NCBI GenBank assembly: GCA_900175165.2
Contig: FWWN02000658.1
Span: 62,001-126,000 of the forward strand
Origin: Rhizomucor pusillus
Taxonomy: Eukaryota; Mucoromycota; Mucoromycetes; Mucorales; Lichtheimiaceae
DNA: 64,000 nucleotides
Direction: 5' to 3'
The notes under the pieces: generated by a model
Told to the model about the DNA's origin: nothing
The model's input: only the letters and a program-made list of their open reading frames with translations
Database searches by the model: none
Translations under genes and position numbers: made by a program
Shown here: in pieces, positions 1 to 12,750 of the stretch
Numbering within the stretch: position 1 is the first letter of the stretch
How the letters are laid out: every line of letters begins with the position of its first letter

Positions 1-2145
1 TCTCTGCAGTATCGGCATCTTTTTGGTGGTCGAGATTCTCGTCATGTACGCTGCCTTCCGATACAACTACCGTCGTGGTATCGATAACCTTTTGGTCTTG
101 CTCATTGGTGGTATCCCTATTGCCATGCCCACGGTCCTGTCGGTAACATTGGCCATTGGCGCTAAGCAGCTCGCTGAGCACAAAGCCATTGTCACGAGAA
201 TTACGGCCATTGAAGAAATGGCTGCTGTGACCATTCTTTGCTCTGACAAGACCGGTACCCTCACGCTAAATAAGCTTATTGTTGACAAACCTACCGTCAA
301 GACCTATGCCGAATATAGCGTCGATGACATCCTTTTGATTTCCGCGTATGCTTCTCGTACGGAGAATCAAGATGCTATCGACTTTTGCATTGTCAACTCC
401 TTGCCCGAACCCAAACTTGCGCGTGAAGGCATCGAAGAACTCGACTTTAAACCCTTCAATCCTACCGTCAAGCGTACTGAAATCACTTACAGGCGCACAT
501 CTGATGGCAAGGTGCTGCGTGCTACCAAGGGGATGTCTGCCTTCATCCTTGATCTTTGCACTCGTGACAAGACAGAGGAGCAGATCAAGCAGCTTGAAGA
601 CGATGTTGACGAGTTTGCTCGCCGTGGTCTGCGTTCTTTGGCTGTTGCGGTCGACGAGGTTCCCAGCGGCGACCCTGAAGGCGAAGGTCTTGGTTTCCGC
701 CTCATTGGTCTCTTGCCTATCTACGATCCACCTCGCTCTGACACCAAGGAAACCATTGATCGTGCGATTGCCTTGGGTGTCCAAGTCAAGATGATTACCG
801 GTGACCAGCTTGCCATTGCCAAGGAAACTGGTCGTCGTCTTGGTATGGGCGACAACATGTTCCTCTCAAAGACGCTCAAAGAAGGCCCTCCACCTGGTTC
901 TGGCTACTCTAACATCGATGAAATGGTTCTGCAAGCCGATGGTTTTGCTGGTGTGTACCCTGAACACAAGTACGAAATCGTAGAACGTTTGCAGGCTATG
1001 GGCCACATGACTGCAATGACTGGTGATGGTGTCAACGATGCTCCTGCCCTCTCCAAGTCCAACGTCGGTGTTGCCGTGGCGGATGCTTCCGACGCTGCTC
1101 GATCTGCCGCAGACATTGTCCTGACAGAACCTGGTCTGTCCGTCATTATCGAGGCTTTGATCCATTCGCGCCGTATTTTCCAACGTATGCGCAACTATTC
1201 GATTTACACTTGCTCTGTGACGATCCGTATCGTCGTTGGCTTTTCTATCATGTGCTTTGCGTTCCAGTTTGACTTCCCGCCATTCCTGGTTCTGATCATC
1301 GCTGTTATTAACGACGGCACCATCATGACCATCTCCAAGGATCGTGTGCGACCATCGCCATTCCCAGACAGCTGGAATCTGTTTGAAATCTTCTTGTACG
1401 CTATCGTCTATGGCCTCTACCTCGCTGCTTCCACCATTGCCTTCCTCGCCGTTGCCTACAAGACTAACTTCTTCCAGAGTCGCTTTGGCGTAAGCGAGTT
1501 CACCGACGTGAACGATCCTGTACTGCACTCTATTATTTACCTGCAAGTTGCATCGATTTCTCAAGGTCTCATCTTTGTGACTCGTTCGCATGGCTTCTTC
1601 TTTATGGAGCGCCCGTCCATCCTTTTGATGTGTGCCTTTGTGGTCGCTCAAATCGTCGCTACCTGCATTGCTGTCTATGCCAACTGGGGTTTCACCAACA
1701 TTCAAGGCTGTGGTTGGGACTGGGCTGGTATTGTCTGGGTCTGGAACTTTGTCTGGTTCCCTCCTCTAGACTTTATCAAGTTTGGTATGCAACGCCTCTT
1801 CCGTCCAAAGGTCACTGCTCCCTTGCATCCAGGCGGTGGCGCTCCTCGCTCACGCCGATCTTCCGTCGTTTCTGGATCTGCGTCTGCCCGTTACTATGCC
1901 AACCGCACCCGCTCTTTGCGTGCTCTGGAGCGCCCTAGAAACTTTGGTCGTCGCTTGCTCGGTCTCAACAAGAAGTTATCCATGGATCCTCACGAAATGC
2001 GCCGATTCTCTTCTGTTCAGGTAATGATATATTGAAAGAGGAAGATTGTATTATATTTCCAGCAGGGAACTAACATTTTTGGCTTTCATTACAGACAAAT
2101 CATGCTTCTCAGGTCCTCAGCGGTAACGCTCCTAGCCAGTCTTAG
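1..2145 (+). CDS. PMA1: Plasma-membrane H+-ATPase (P3A-type), 3' part
   Basis: C-terminal two thirds of a fungal proton pump that exports H+ at the cell surface at the cost of ATP. The frame is open from base 2, so the gene starts left of the window. Visible landmarks are the phosphorylation loop DKTGTLT (near 248), the hinge TGDQLAIAKE, the TGDGVNDAPAL motif (near 1020) and the C-terminal membrane helices, followed by a basic, Ser-rich tail of the kind that autoinhibits these pumps. A short last exon (2095-2145) follows an intron at 2021-2094 that has a clear branch site (CTAAC) and GTAATG donor; it adds 16 codons ending in SQS. The exon before it reads through to a stop if unspliced. Identity is secure; the 5' part is missing. 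Confidence 0.97.
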
Positions 2146-2580
2146 ACAGCGTAGACCTGTTTCGTCTCCGTTTCGCTTCCTTCTTTTCTATAGCTAGAGT
2201 ACTTGTGTACATATATTGACTAAATGGATGGAAGTTATATATTCTCTTTTCTATTCTATTTGCAACGATCTCATCTGTGCTCTTGCTGACGTCTCAGTAA
2301 AGGTAAAACGTAAACACGTCCCATTGTTTCGCTCCATAAAATGCACCTCAGCTGCTGCAATTTGGTATCTTTGGACTACCGCTCGACGTTGGTGGTATTC
2401 AACATCCAATCATCGTCTCATGTTCTAAAGGATCCTTCGCACAAACTCTGGTTTCATACAAAATTGCAACATTCCTTTCCGCGATATTGAGACACATGGT
2501 TGTTACGTAGAGTTGCTAAAACAATGTATGTAAAAAAACCGAACGAAAACGATATCTCTGATACTGCTTTGTCTTATTTA
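2146..2580. other. Intergenic, convergent 3' ends
   Basis: No credible gene. It lies between the converging 3' ends of the H+-ATPase and SmD3 genes and presumably holds both 3' UTRs. Open frames here are short and have no recognisable motif. Confidence 0.7.
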
Positions 2581-3084
2581 TTAACGGCGGATGGGAGGTC
2601 CCCTTCCACGGAATCCACGGCCTCTTCCTCGTGCTATATAGAAACATGCGTTAATAAAAGAGAGTTTGGCAAACCTGCATGTAGCAACCAGTGTTTGATG
2701 TTACCTTGTGCTCTTGCGACAGTCGCTCGTCCTCGACCCAAACCAATACCTCTGCCCTTGAGCGCACCGGGGCCGACTTGCTTGAACATTGGCGCATTCT
2801 TCAGCATGTCTGGAACAATGAAAAATCGTACGCTGGATCCACGAATGTACACTTGATCGAGTTGAGACACACGTCCGTCGCGTGCGGTCACTGTGATTTC
2901 TTGCAGCTGTACGTTCATATTGTCCTCGGCTACGATACCTAAGTTAACGATCCTTTGCATCTGAAGCCTATGTCTTACCAGCTAGCAGCTTGCCACGGTA
3001 CAATTGACCGGTCTTGAGTTCTAACGTGATGATGTGACCTTGCGCTTCGTGGAGCAGTTTAATCGGCACGCCAATCGTCGACAT
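2581..3084 (-). CDS. SMD3: Spliceosomal Sm protein D3
   Basis: Core protein of the seven-member Sm ring on U1, U2, U4 and U5 snRNAs in the nucleus. Three exons: 3084-2979, 2929-2705 and 2633-2581, giving 127 residues, the usual length. The start reads [17 protein letters not shown], the Sm1 part is GQLYRGKLL, the Sm2 part contains [11 protein letters not shown], followed by [10 protein letters not shown] and an arginine-glycine tail ([12 protein letters not shown]) that is normally dimethylated. I placed exon 2 at 2929 because that gives LLAAEDNMN, matching the family; an upstream AG would insert three residues. It shares a 139-bp divergent promoter with RCL1. Confidence 0.96.
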
Positions 3085-3223
3085 TTGCGGTGAGAAATGA
3101 GGGATTTGGTGCTAAGCTGGGTGCGGCGTGTCAAGTGGACAGTGCCCTCGCATGGTGGCTGAAAAATGGTCAGCTTCGCTGCTACCCGAGCTTTGACATT
3201 TCTTTTTCGACACCAGTTCGTTT
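3085..3223. promoter_or_regulatory. Divergent promoter SMD3 / RCL1
   Basis: Only 139 bp separate the start codons of SmD3 (minus) and RCL1 (plus), so both must be driven from this segment. I see no clear TATA box. Both genes act in nuclear RNA maturation, so shared control would make sense, but that is inference. Confidence 0.6.
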
Positions 3224-4536
3224 ATGAGCAAATTACTAACTTTCGAAGGGCACAACTATCTGAGGCAACGGCTTGTACTGGCAACCCTCAGTGGTAAATA
3301 TGTACGCATCGACAAGATCCGTTCAGACGACGAGAATCCGGGTATCCGAGGTGGGTTGCATTCAAACAGATCATTCTTCATTTCAGGCACAACCTTTTAA
3401 CGGTTGCAATAGAATATGAGGCCAACTTTTTGCGCTTGCTGGAACGAGTAACAAACGGATCGACGATTGAGATCAGCTACACCGGTACTTCTATATTATA
3501 CAAACCTGGATCTATCGAAGGAGGTCGAGTCGAACACGATTGCGGCACCGAACGTAGTATCGCCTATTACCTAGAACCCATGATCGCACTTGCACCGTTT
3601 TCAAAGAAACCGTTTGTTCTCAACTTGAAAGGCATAACAACAGATCACATTGACAACTCGGTAGTGTAGCAAGACCACTCGTGTCGAATGGTATCAGTCG
3701 GTTGACGCAGTAATTATGTATTGTTAGGTGGATATCATTCGCACAGTACTGCTACCTCAGTTGGAAAAGTTCGGCATTGAAGAAAACGTAGAACTCAAAA
3801 TTACAAAGCGTGGAGCTCCACCGTTAGGCGGCGGCGAAGTTATATTCAATTGCTGCAGTGTGCGACAGTTAAAGCCGGTCCAGTTTACAGATGAAGGACG
3901 AATCAAACGTATTCGAGGCATTGCCTACTGTACACGAGTATCACCACAGACGGCAAACAGATTAGCAGAGTCAGCACGCTCCGTGCTGAATCGATATATT
4001 CCGGATGTTTATGTATACACAGACGTTTACAAAGGAGCTGAAAGCGGAAAGTGAGTCCTTTTCTTTTCGGGCACGTCAAAGACGCAACAGAAATACTGAT
4101 ATCTCATGCAGGTCGCCCGGTTTTGCTCTATCACTCGTAGCAGAATCCACGACAGGAGCGTTACTGTCAGCTGAAAAAGCAGCGCAGCCAGGAGATGCAG
4201 CTGAAGATGTTGGTCTGGCGGCAGCGAAGATGCTACTTCGAGAAATTAGCAAAGGAGGATGCGTAGATACCTCGAGCCAGTGGTTAAATTTGTTGCTCAT
4301 GGTGCTCAGCCCCGAAGATGTGAGCAAGATACGGCTGGGGCAGCTATCGCCATTCACGTAAGGACATGTGTTTCTTGGGTCTTCGATTACGTTGCTCATT
4401 GTTGCACAGCATCCAGTATCTCCGTGATCTCAAGTCATTCTTTGGGGTTTCATACAAGATCAAGCCTGATGGAAATACCACTCTAATGACCTGCCTTGGC
4501 ATCGGTTATGTAAATCATAACAAGAAAGCAACGTAG
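3224..4536 (+). CDS. RCL1: RNA 3'-phosphate cyclase-like protein Rcl1
   Basis: Nucleolar protein needed, with Bms1 and the U3 snoRNP, for early cleavage of pre-rRNA on the 18S side. Five exons: 3224-3350, 3413-3660, 3728-4050, 4112-4357 and 4410-4536, 356 residues (yeast about 367). The start is MSKLLTFEGHNYLRQRL; family features include FLRLLERVTNGS, the region around KRGAPPLGGGE, and the C-terminal DLKSFFGVSYKIKP. All introns are 50-70 nt and phases join cleanly. The Rcl1 branch lacks the cyclase activity of RtcA relatives; the sequence fits Rcl1 rather than RtcA. Confidence 0.96.
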
Positions 4537-4680
4537 ATAGTTTTGCATCTTCTTTTATACTACTCTATCATTGTAATATATGAATCAACAACAGCTCCTG
4601 TGTGTGTCACGGATTCAGATGCGTCACGCGCATTTGGCATTGGGGCGGAAGAGCTTTCTCTGCAGCTCTTTTTGAGCAGC

Positions 4681-5630
4681 ATGACACAAGAGATTCCTAC
4701 CCTTAAACTTTTGTTGATTGGCAATTCTAATGTTGGCAAAAGCTCATTGCTTCTGCGATTCACTGACGATACCTTCTTGCCACAAGAAGAAGTATCGGCC
4801 ACGATTGGTAGGATTTTGTCACTGTTTCTGTGAGAAAGGGACGAAATAATTCTGAACGAACGAGATCCTCTTTAGGTGTCGACTTTAAAGTAAGCATGAT
4901 GAATCTCGACGGGGCAACGTACAAGTTGACGATCTGGGCAAGTCAAACCGATATTCTTGAAACCAAAGCATAATGCAATAACCTCGTGAAAATATAGGAT
5001 ACAGCGGGGCAAGAACGATTCCGAACACTTACATCGTCATATTACCGTGGAGCACAGGGAGTCATTCTAGGTAAGTCGTTGTTGCAGGTTATGGATTGTT
5101 CGATGGCGAAAATCTAACTGCATTGGTTAGTATACGACGTAAGCAACCGGGAATCGTTCGAAGCACTCAACACATGGTGGAATGAAGTCAATACATATTG
5201 TTCGAGCCCGGATGTAGTAAAAATGATTGTAGGAAACAAAGTCGATAAGGTAGATAAGCGCAAGTATAGAATCTTTCCATTGGGACACCATCGCTCACAA
5301 TCCATGATACGTAACTAGGAGTCATCGCGGGCTGTCACATACAAAGAAGGAGCAGACCTAGCTCGTAAATTGCAGACGTTATTCATAGAATGCAGCGCAA
5401 AGACCAACACTGGTGTCAAGGATGTATTCGAAGAATTGGTCAGAAAGGTAGGAATTATTACCGTGCGAGGATATATGTCACGTAGAACGTTCGATACGAA
5501 TATTACTTGACCAAAGATCATAGAAATGCCGAGTTTATGGCAGAAGAAGCAGGCCCCAGCATCTACTGTGCGGGTTACTCCATCGCAGCAAGAAGGAGGA
5601 GCAAGTCTATATGAATCCTGCAGTTGCTAA
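4681..5630 (+). CDS. RAB18: Rab18-type small GTPase
   Basis: Small Rab GTPase; Rab18 family members act at the ER and lipid droplets. Six exons: 4681-4807, 4876-4937, 4998-5070, 5131-5249, 5319-5447 and 5517-5630, 207 residues. Motifs in order: P-loop GNSNVGKSS, switch I region [21 protein letters not shown] and ECSAK. The C-terminus ends in CSC, a double-cysteine geranylgeranylation signal. [10 protein letters not shown] and [15 protein letters not shown] point to Rab18 rather than Rab1 or Rab8. Intron 2 (4938-4997) uses a GC donor: TGG|GCAAGT ... ATAG|GATACA; no GT donor keeps the frame. Start chosen at the methionine just before the G domain. Confidence 0.95.
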
Positions 5631-8100
5631 TCACTGATGTAATACCCAATATATGTACCTGATCATTCTCTAAGAAATCAAATTGTGGAAACACAGTATA
5701 TATTTTAGAAATGACCTCCGTAAAATTCCCATTTTTAAAAAGGAATTAAGCCATGTTGTTCTTCGCACACTACACCGATTTATGACACCGATTTGACCAG
5801 TCCAGGGATAGCTGTAAAAGGCAATAGCAGCACACGTAGCACTCCTGAAGATAACGCGTTGCATACGCGTGGGTGGCGACCTGCAGAGTTGCATTGCGCG
5901 CACGAAAATACCAAGTCTTCTTTCGTGCTCGCCTCGCTGAGTGCGCTTGGTATGGAAATCTATGGCTGCTTCAAATCTGCGCTTTTTCTTTGTAATACAA
6001 AGCAAATATTGTGACGTTACGGAGGATCATCCAGCTACGGAATATAAGGAAAAACAGAGGGTGAAGGAGAAATGAAGAGAAAGACATGAATCGCCAGTAG
6101 GATTGTCAAATACTGACGGTGGCGCCAATAAGATCAAAAGCAATACAAATAAGAAGGCTCAATTTTCCGAGTGCGTCGATGTTCACACTGTTGATTGGAT
6201 GTGTGCAATCACTATACGTTTCGCACGTTTAGCAAATTCTGATCAAAAACAACTGTGAAGCGAACTTCATCATCCATCGATGCTGCTTGACACAGGGACA
6301 TTGCGAATAAGAAAAAGCACTTGGTAATATTCGATGCAGGACTTCTCGACAGGAGCTTTTACGATGAAGAGTTCAGGACCGTATCGTACGCGATGTAGAG
6401 GCTTTCACGCTACCATAAAGATTCCAGACGTCAGGATTGACGTGAGAGACCATCGAGATAGTTCGCAGCGGGAAGCACATGTACGCTTGTGTCCACGCGC
6501 TGCTGAGTTGATTTCCTTGTTCAAGAGGTTATACACTGCTGCCAATAGCCTTGATTCTTACGTTCAGCAAGTAGGCAATGAGTCTGTCAGATGAAGGCAA
6601 GATTTTTTTTCTTTAGCTCCCCCACTCTACATTTGTTGATTTTACCTTCACACTACAACCAAGTATATATTTTTGACTACGCATTTCACTTTTTCGGTAC
6701 GTACTCGCCACATCTCTGTACGACGATTATGTGTTGAGTTGTTGCATAAAAAAGAACGGATCATTTAAACACCGTCCTGACATCTGGTATAACGGTTCCT
6801 TCACCCAAAGGAATACATGCCTATATACAATATCCAAACTGGTAACATTGCAAGCTCTCCGTAGAAACTCGCACTATTTCGCATCAATGAGTATACGCCA
6901 AGTTTGGCCAAAAAGTGCAAGCGGGCGACCCAAGTTTCCCCAGGCCTCATTGCCTTTTTTGGTAACAGGCTGGGTGACGGTCCGCGCTTCTCAAAAAAGT
7001 CCAATCTCTTTCCAACTTTCACCTTCCAAGGTAAGCACCAGGTTCTCCGTATAACAAGGTAACATTCGATCTGTAGGTTCCGATTCTAGTCTCCATGTCC
7101 CAAGCAAGATTCCGGTCGCCCTGAGGTTCTCAGTCAATCTCCACCCAGCTCTTTTGGTTCCATGTTCCGAGTTGGCTTCCTCGTTTCGCACTAACATCTT
7201 TTCTTAGGTTTAGTTGTAGAAAGTCTTACATAGTCTTACACAGTCTTGGTGTTTAGCATTTATCTTACATATTGTACATTTTTGTAACTAGTAAATTTTG
7301 CCTTCTGCACACTTAGCTCTTTATATCCTCAATCTATGGCCGTTTAACGCAGCATGCTCTTTCTGCCTTTAATCGCTACCAACTAAAGTGTGCCAGACTA
7401 CTGTATATCGAGCCAGATAATTGATACATTTCTAACTTGCGAACATTTCGGTAGCTCTCTCTTTGAACCGAGGATGGTCGGCTATGTCGCATTTTTGCAG
7501 ATTCCTGACGCAGCTGCTTTGTTGTTTTTTAACGGCAATCAGGAGTAATTTGGAGAAATTTACACCGTGTCAACGAGGAATATAGCAATATATACATGGG
7601 CCTATTGGAAGAAAAAAACGCGCCTGGTAGTCACTGTGTTACAAACGCACGATCGCAGACACACTTCGCTGGCCGCAATAGCTAAAATTAAATACAGTTG
7701 TAATATCCGTAGAGTAATACTCATATCATATAATTTGAAAGTTGTAGATCCTAAATGGCAAATTAAGCCAAAATACTGTTATCGCTTTCTGAAGAGATAT
7801 CGTTACGATATGTACGACTCTTGAATTTCAAGGAAGGATTCACGTCAATTAAACTTCTTGCAGCAACTATAGCCACAGCATCCCTTAGCCTCTGAAAAGG
7901 AAATAGTGATCAACAGCAGTAGTCTTGTCAACCGACTTCAATATCGGCACATTCTACATTCTCAACGAGTCCAGAGAGCGTAAATTTCCGTTCGAGCCAA
8001 CTCCACCTCGCGTAAGCTTGTAGAGAACGGTGACTTTGTAAGTAGTTGATGTAAGATGATCAGAGCATGAAAGAAATATTCGAAAGTGAGGATACGCGTA
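5631..8100. other. Gene-poor stretch
   Basis: About 2.5 kb in which I cannot support a gene. Open frames are all below about 110 codons and show no family motif on either strand. The GC content looks lower than in the neighbouring genes and short AT-rich runs are common. The right-hand end probably belongs to the transposon whose broken coding region follows. Confidence 0.55.
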
Positions 8101-8200
8101 TGAGATAGACCTTGGCGATTCAGCACGCGTTGTATGCAGCAATCGACACGCAAGATGATGACGAGGAGGAAGACGCTATTCTTGAGGCTGAGGACTTCAA

Positions 8201-9748
8201 GTGAACATCCTTGATTCACATGAAAATGTTGAACCTGATACTGCAGCATTTATGCAAAATGCATCAGCTCCATTTTCGCATACGAATATCGATTATGACT
8301 TCACGAACTCTGTTAACGACGTTGACGACGCTATGCAAACAAGCATTGACCTACTGTCGTATTTCATCGAGCACGGTGCGTCAAGAGATCTGTATGAAGC
8401 TATCATCAAGCGGGTCAACAAGTATTTGACGGGACGTACACCTCGTTTGCGGCATCATTACTCTGTAAAGAAAACTCTGCACCGTATCTACCCGATACCA
8501 CCTCGCGAGTATGATATATGTCCTAAGGGACACTGCCCTTTTGTAGCAGACAACGATGACGAGTACCCGGTGTGCCAAGTTTGCAAGTCTCCACGGTTCA
8601 TAGCACCTGGAGAAGCTTCAAGGACTATGGAGCAGTTGTCTTTGAAAGATCAAATTGAATCATTATTGGTCACCAAAAAGGATACCCGCGACCTTTTGCG
8701 ATACCCGCAGACACGCGAAGCGCCTTCCTCGGGGATCCTCAACGATTATTACGATGCCGAGTTCCATACCATGTTGCGGGAAAAGCTCTTTCAAGGTCCC
8801 GACATGTACATCTCGATTGGTCTCTTCAGCGATGACTCCACAGTGTATAGGCGCAGCAAATACGGCTCTATGGCGATCATCCATGTTGTCATTTTGAAAA
8901 TATGCTGCAAGTTTGCATTGTCCCTCCCTGCACTGACGAAGCCGAAAAAAGACATCGACAGTTTTTTGAGACCACTCTGCGACGACCTTGAAGAGCTTGC
9001 ATCGCGTGGCATCACAGTAAAGCTGGATACCGACAGGACCGTCTGGGTAAAAGCCCATTAATGCTTTTGTGGTGGTGACATACCGGCAGTGGTGAAGCCG
9101 GCAGGCGTAGTAGGCCATACTGTGAAAGGCTGCCGATTCTGCACAATACTTGGAGTTCGACATGGTCGTGTCACCACCTTCCCACCGTCTTCTTCCTCCT
9201 CCTACGACTACCGACGTCCTAACAGTTACAGCATTGTTGCTCCCGAGGAAGGCCAAAACGGACCATCGCCGTTCTGCAAGCTTCCAAGTTTCCATGGGGC
9301 CTCTTTCTTTCCCATTGATATCATGCATATGCTTGGTCTCGGCATCAGTCGACAGTTTTGGAACTTGCTTTCCGGCGATTATGATAGCGCAAATGCAGAA
9401 CACAATCCATTGCGACTATCTACATCATCTTTGAAAGAAATTGGTAGATACGTCGCAATTTCTCGGTCGCACACGCCATCAGAGTTCGCAGGCCATTGCG
9501 GGGATATCTATACAAAAAGCGGATTTTATCGAGCAGTAGGCTGGTTACATTTTATGCAATATCTGGTGCCAGCAATAGTACTCGAGTACATCAACGACGA
9601 TGATGCTCGCAAGGCTGTATTACACCTTGTCAACATCTACTTGATTGCATGTGCTCGAGTAACTAGTGAACATGCAATTGACCAGCTACAAAGTCTGTTT
9701 TCGAATGGTGTTTCTGGCTCCATACTCAAGTACAGGATGGCTGCATAA
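8201..9748 (+). pseudogene. CACTA/Tnp2-type transposase, broken
   Basis: Large remnant of a transposase of the Tnp2 (CACTA/CMC) group common in fungi. It contains the metal-binding segment YDICPKGHCPF ... CQVCKSPRF, the region KDIDSFLRPLCDDLEEL, then GDIP, and GCRFC followed by LPSFHGASFF and DIMHML, in family order. The reading frame is cut by one in-frame TAA at 9059-9061 directly after WVKAH, where relatives have leucine; a single TTA to TAA change explains it. The frame resumes at once and runs to 9748. The N-terminal side is also unclear: an acidic stretch in another frame ends at 8204. The C-terminus is shorter than in intact relatives. I did not find convincing terminal inverted repeats. 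Confidence 0.8.
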
Positions 9749-10133
9749 ACCCGACAGTGTACACGATTAAACAGCAGTATCTGCTGCACTTATCACTATT
9801 ATACGCCGTCTCGGATCGACGTTTATTTATGTGGAATAAGTAAACCAAAAACGTAAATCAATAAAACGGAGCATTCTGCATCCACATATATGCTTGAGGA
9901 GACATTTTTTCCTGTTACGGCCTCCTTCCAGAGGACATCCAAATATGCGCCTGTATTGTTCTATTACGGTTAGCGGGTAGTTAATATGCCTCGCTCTAGA
10001 CGTTGACCTTCGATAGATGCCGATTTGTGGTTTTTTAAGGCGCAGATCAACCCATGAAGCGCCGAAAGATTTTTTTTATTGCGGGGAAGCATCTGTCAAA
10101 CTTGAATCTTCTTGTTTCTTGTTTTTGCTCGCC
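9749..10133. other. Intergenic, upstream of dihydroorotase
   Basis: AT-rich sequence between the transposase remnant and the dihydroorotase start. It must contain the promoter of the latter; I see no distinct element. Confidence 0.5.
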
Positions 10134-11387
10134 ATGACTACCTCCATTACGATACCTTCTGCCTGCGATTTCCACCTGCATCTTCGCCAAGGTGAAATGA
10201 TGCAAATGGTGACTCCCAAAGTAGTAGAAGGCGGCGTCTCACTTGCGTATATCATGGTAAATTCTCTGTGCATAGCGGTAAACTTGAATATCCTTTGCCG
10301 ACGATATATTCCTTTTTGCAGCCCAACACTGTGCCACCGATCAAGACAACCGAGCAAGCACTTTCATACAAGAAAGAATTGGAAGCATTGGCTCCTCAAG
10401 TGACATTTTACATGACTCTTTATCTGTCTCCAGAGTTGACTGTGGAAGAAATCCGCAAGGCTAGCAAGGCTGGCATCGCAGGTGATTATTTCTTTGAAAC
10501 TCAAGCTCTTCCTCCCCCTCCTCGTCGACTGACGTGATTTGCAGGTGTAAAGTCGTATCCTCGCGGCGTCACTACTAACAGCGAATCCGGCATCGAATCC
10601 TACGAGATCTATTACCCCATTTTCCAGGCCATGGAGGAAGAAGGCATGGTGTTGAACCTTCACGGCGAAATTCCCAGCGACAGCACCAAAGATATTTGTG
10701 TCATGAACGCTGAAGAACGTTTCTTGCCACAGCTGGAGAAAATCCACAAAGCATTCCCCAAGCTAAAGATCGTCCTTGAACATGCCACCACCAAGGCTGC
10801 AGTCGATACAGTCAAGAGACTGGGCGACACTGTTGCTTGCAGTATCACTGTTCATCACCTCCAACTCATTGTTGATGACTGGGCTGGTCAACCTCATCAT
10901 TTCTGCAAACCCGTTGCAAAGTATCCTCACGATCGAGAAGCTTTGCGAGAAGTCGTTTCATCCGGTCAGTTGTTTGTGGCCAATGCCAGAGATAAAATCA
11001 TAGAAATTTAACAGCTAATCAACAGGCCATCCTCGTTTCTTCCTGGGCACCGATTCCGCACCTCACCCGCGTCACACCAAGGAAACCGCAAAGGGCAACG
11101 CCGGCGTATTCACCACACCTCTCGTATTGCCATATCTTGCAAAGATCTTTGAGGAGATGGGATGTCTCGACAAGTTGGAAAACTTTGCATGCCACTATGG
11201 ACGCCAGTTCTATGGACTTTCGCAAAAGGAAGGATTTGAGGACCGTAAAGTCACTCTTGTCAAGGAGCAGAACGTCGTCGTGCCCGAACAATACCCCGTT
11301 TCAGCCACGAACGCCGAAGCTGGCGTGGTTGTACCATTCCTGACTGGCAAAGACTTGGGTTGGAAGATTGCTTCCAACTTTTATTAA
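10134..11387 (+). CDS. URA4: Dihydroorotase
   Basis: Third step of pyrimidine synthesis: cyclisation of carbamoyl-aspartate to dihydroorotate in the cytosol. Four exons: 10134-10256, 10322-10481, 10545-10964 and 11026-11387, 354 residues (yeast Ura4 is 364). Metal ligands are visible in DFHLHLRQG near the N-terminus, the lysine that is carbamylated in this family in VKSYPRG, further histidines in LNLHGE and LEHATT, and the catalytic aspartate in GTDSAPH. This is the class II, single-domain enzyme rather than the CAD fusion. Its 3' end lies only 28 bp from the convergent QTRT2 gene. Confidence 0.97.
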
Positions 11388-11415
11388 AAGAACAAAACAT
11401 AATAATACAATAGAT

Positions 11416-12716
11416 TTAGAGTACAATCGTCCGTTTCTTCTTGACAGGAGTTCCTAAAGACTCAAAGTCTATTTCGTCTTCGTGTCCAACACTACCGTTG
11501 ACTTCTCTTTCATGCTTGTAGCGCTCCATAAATGCGTCCCTGTCCTGCTGGAAGTTATTCGATTCTATACTTTTCCGGGCTGATTCCATGAATTTTTCCA
11601 GCTGGTAGTTATTGTGACTATAAAGGTAACACGGGTTAGTGCCACGCGGAAACTGCAATTTAACTTGAACAAACCTCATCAACAGCAATGGACCCAGCAT
11701 CTCATGTGCATTGAGTAAATGGTGAATGTACGCTTTGCTGTGCGGCGTAGAGCAGGTATAGCACCCACAGTTGGGATCGATAGGTTCAAAACTGTGAGCC
11801 ATCTTTGGATCCCACAAATTAATCGTCTTGTCTGCTTTCTCGTGGGACTTCATGTTAACATCATTTCCAAATTTCATGATTATCGCGCGGCCTAACTCGG
11901 TCGTCTTGTATGCGTAGCTTCCATCAAAAAGGTCGATACCCAATGCAATCCCTTCTAGTATCCGTTCTATTACAAGAGTAGGTTAAGAAGACGGCAGAAT
12001 GAAGAGTGAGGCACTTCCACGTAATTTACCTGGAGATGAAAATCCATATGCAACTATTGGTTTATTCTTTGGTAAGTGTTCCAATGATGTTTTGATATGT
12101 TCAGTAGCATCGTTCTTTGATAATTCAAAAGCATTCAATATAAACCCTATCAAGCAGATTAATGCGTCAGGCATATAAAGATAGCAACTATACTTTAGCA
12201 CCGTACCATCAACATCACGCTCTGCAGCTTGGGATGCTGAACGTATCCGTTCCTCTTTGTTGTGAAATCCAACAACGGGTGCAAACAAAGGAATGTTAAG
12301 TTCCTAATTGATAAAAAGAGACGGATACAAGTTAACAGAGCTGTTCTTTTTGCGCACGTCCTCGCTCTGAATCTTACTTTGGCCTTTGCAAGGCATTCAT
12401 CGAGCCATCTGAGTGTCCGATCTACTGACTTTTTAATTCGCTTGTTCTTCACATCCTCCTCTGCCTTGATGGAATCAGCCATAGACGCGCAAAAATCTGG
12501 TTTGTATGCCTCCATAGCTTGTTTCCAAACATCGGTCGTTACTCGCCGGACACCGCCGTGAGTATCCACAGCAACGTATTTTTCAGTGTTGCTGGATACA
12601 GGAGCAAGTTTTGAGGGATCACGAATGTCGCAGAAAAGCAAATAATCAGGTAAATTCAGGTACTTGTGCAATCCGTGCGGGTATTTGAAGGAAGCAGGTT
12701 CCTTCTGTTCAACGCT

Positions 12717-12750
<34 letters not shown>

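Noticed and set aside
266..1705. Long minus-strand frames opposite the H+-ATPase
   Set aside because: They are shadows of a strongly coding plus-strand gene with biased codon use.
2930..2940. Earlier AG as acceptor for SmD3 exon 2
   Set aside because: It keeps the frame but inserts residues into the invariant stretch before AEDNMN.
5670..6600. Open frames of 70-110 codons on both strands
   Set aside because: No start context, no motif, overlapping on opposite strands; expected by chance in 2.5 kb.
7215..7250. Repeated AGTCTTACA motif
   Set aside because: Only three partial copies of nine bases; too little to call a repeat element.
8663..9403. 246-codon frame opposite the transposase
   Set aside because: No recognisable motif, while the plus strand shows the Tnp2 segments in order.
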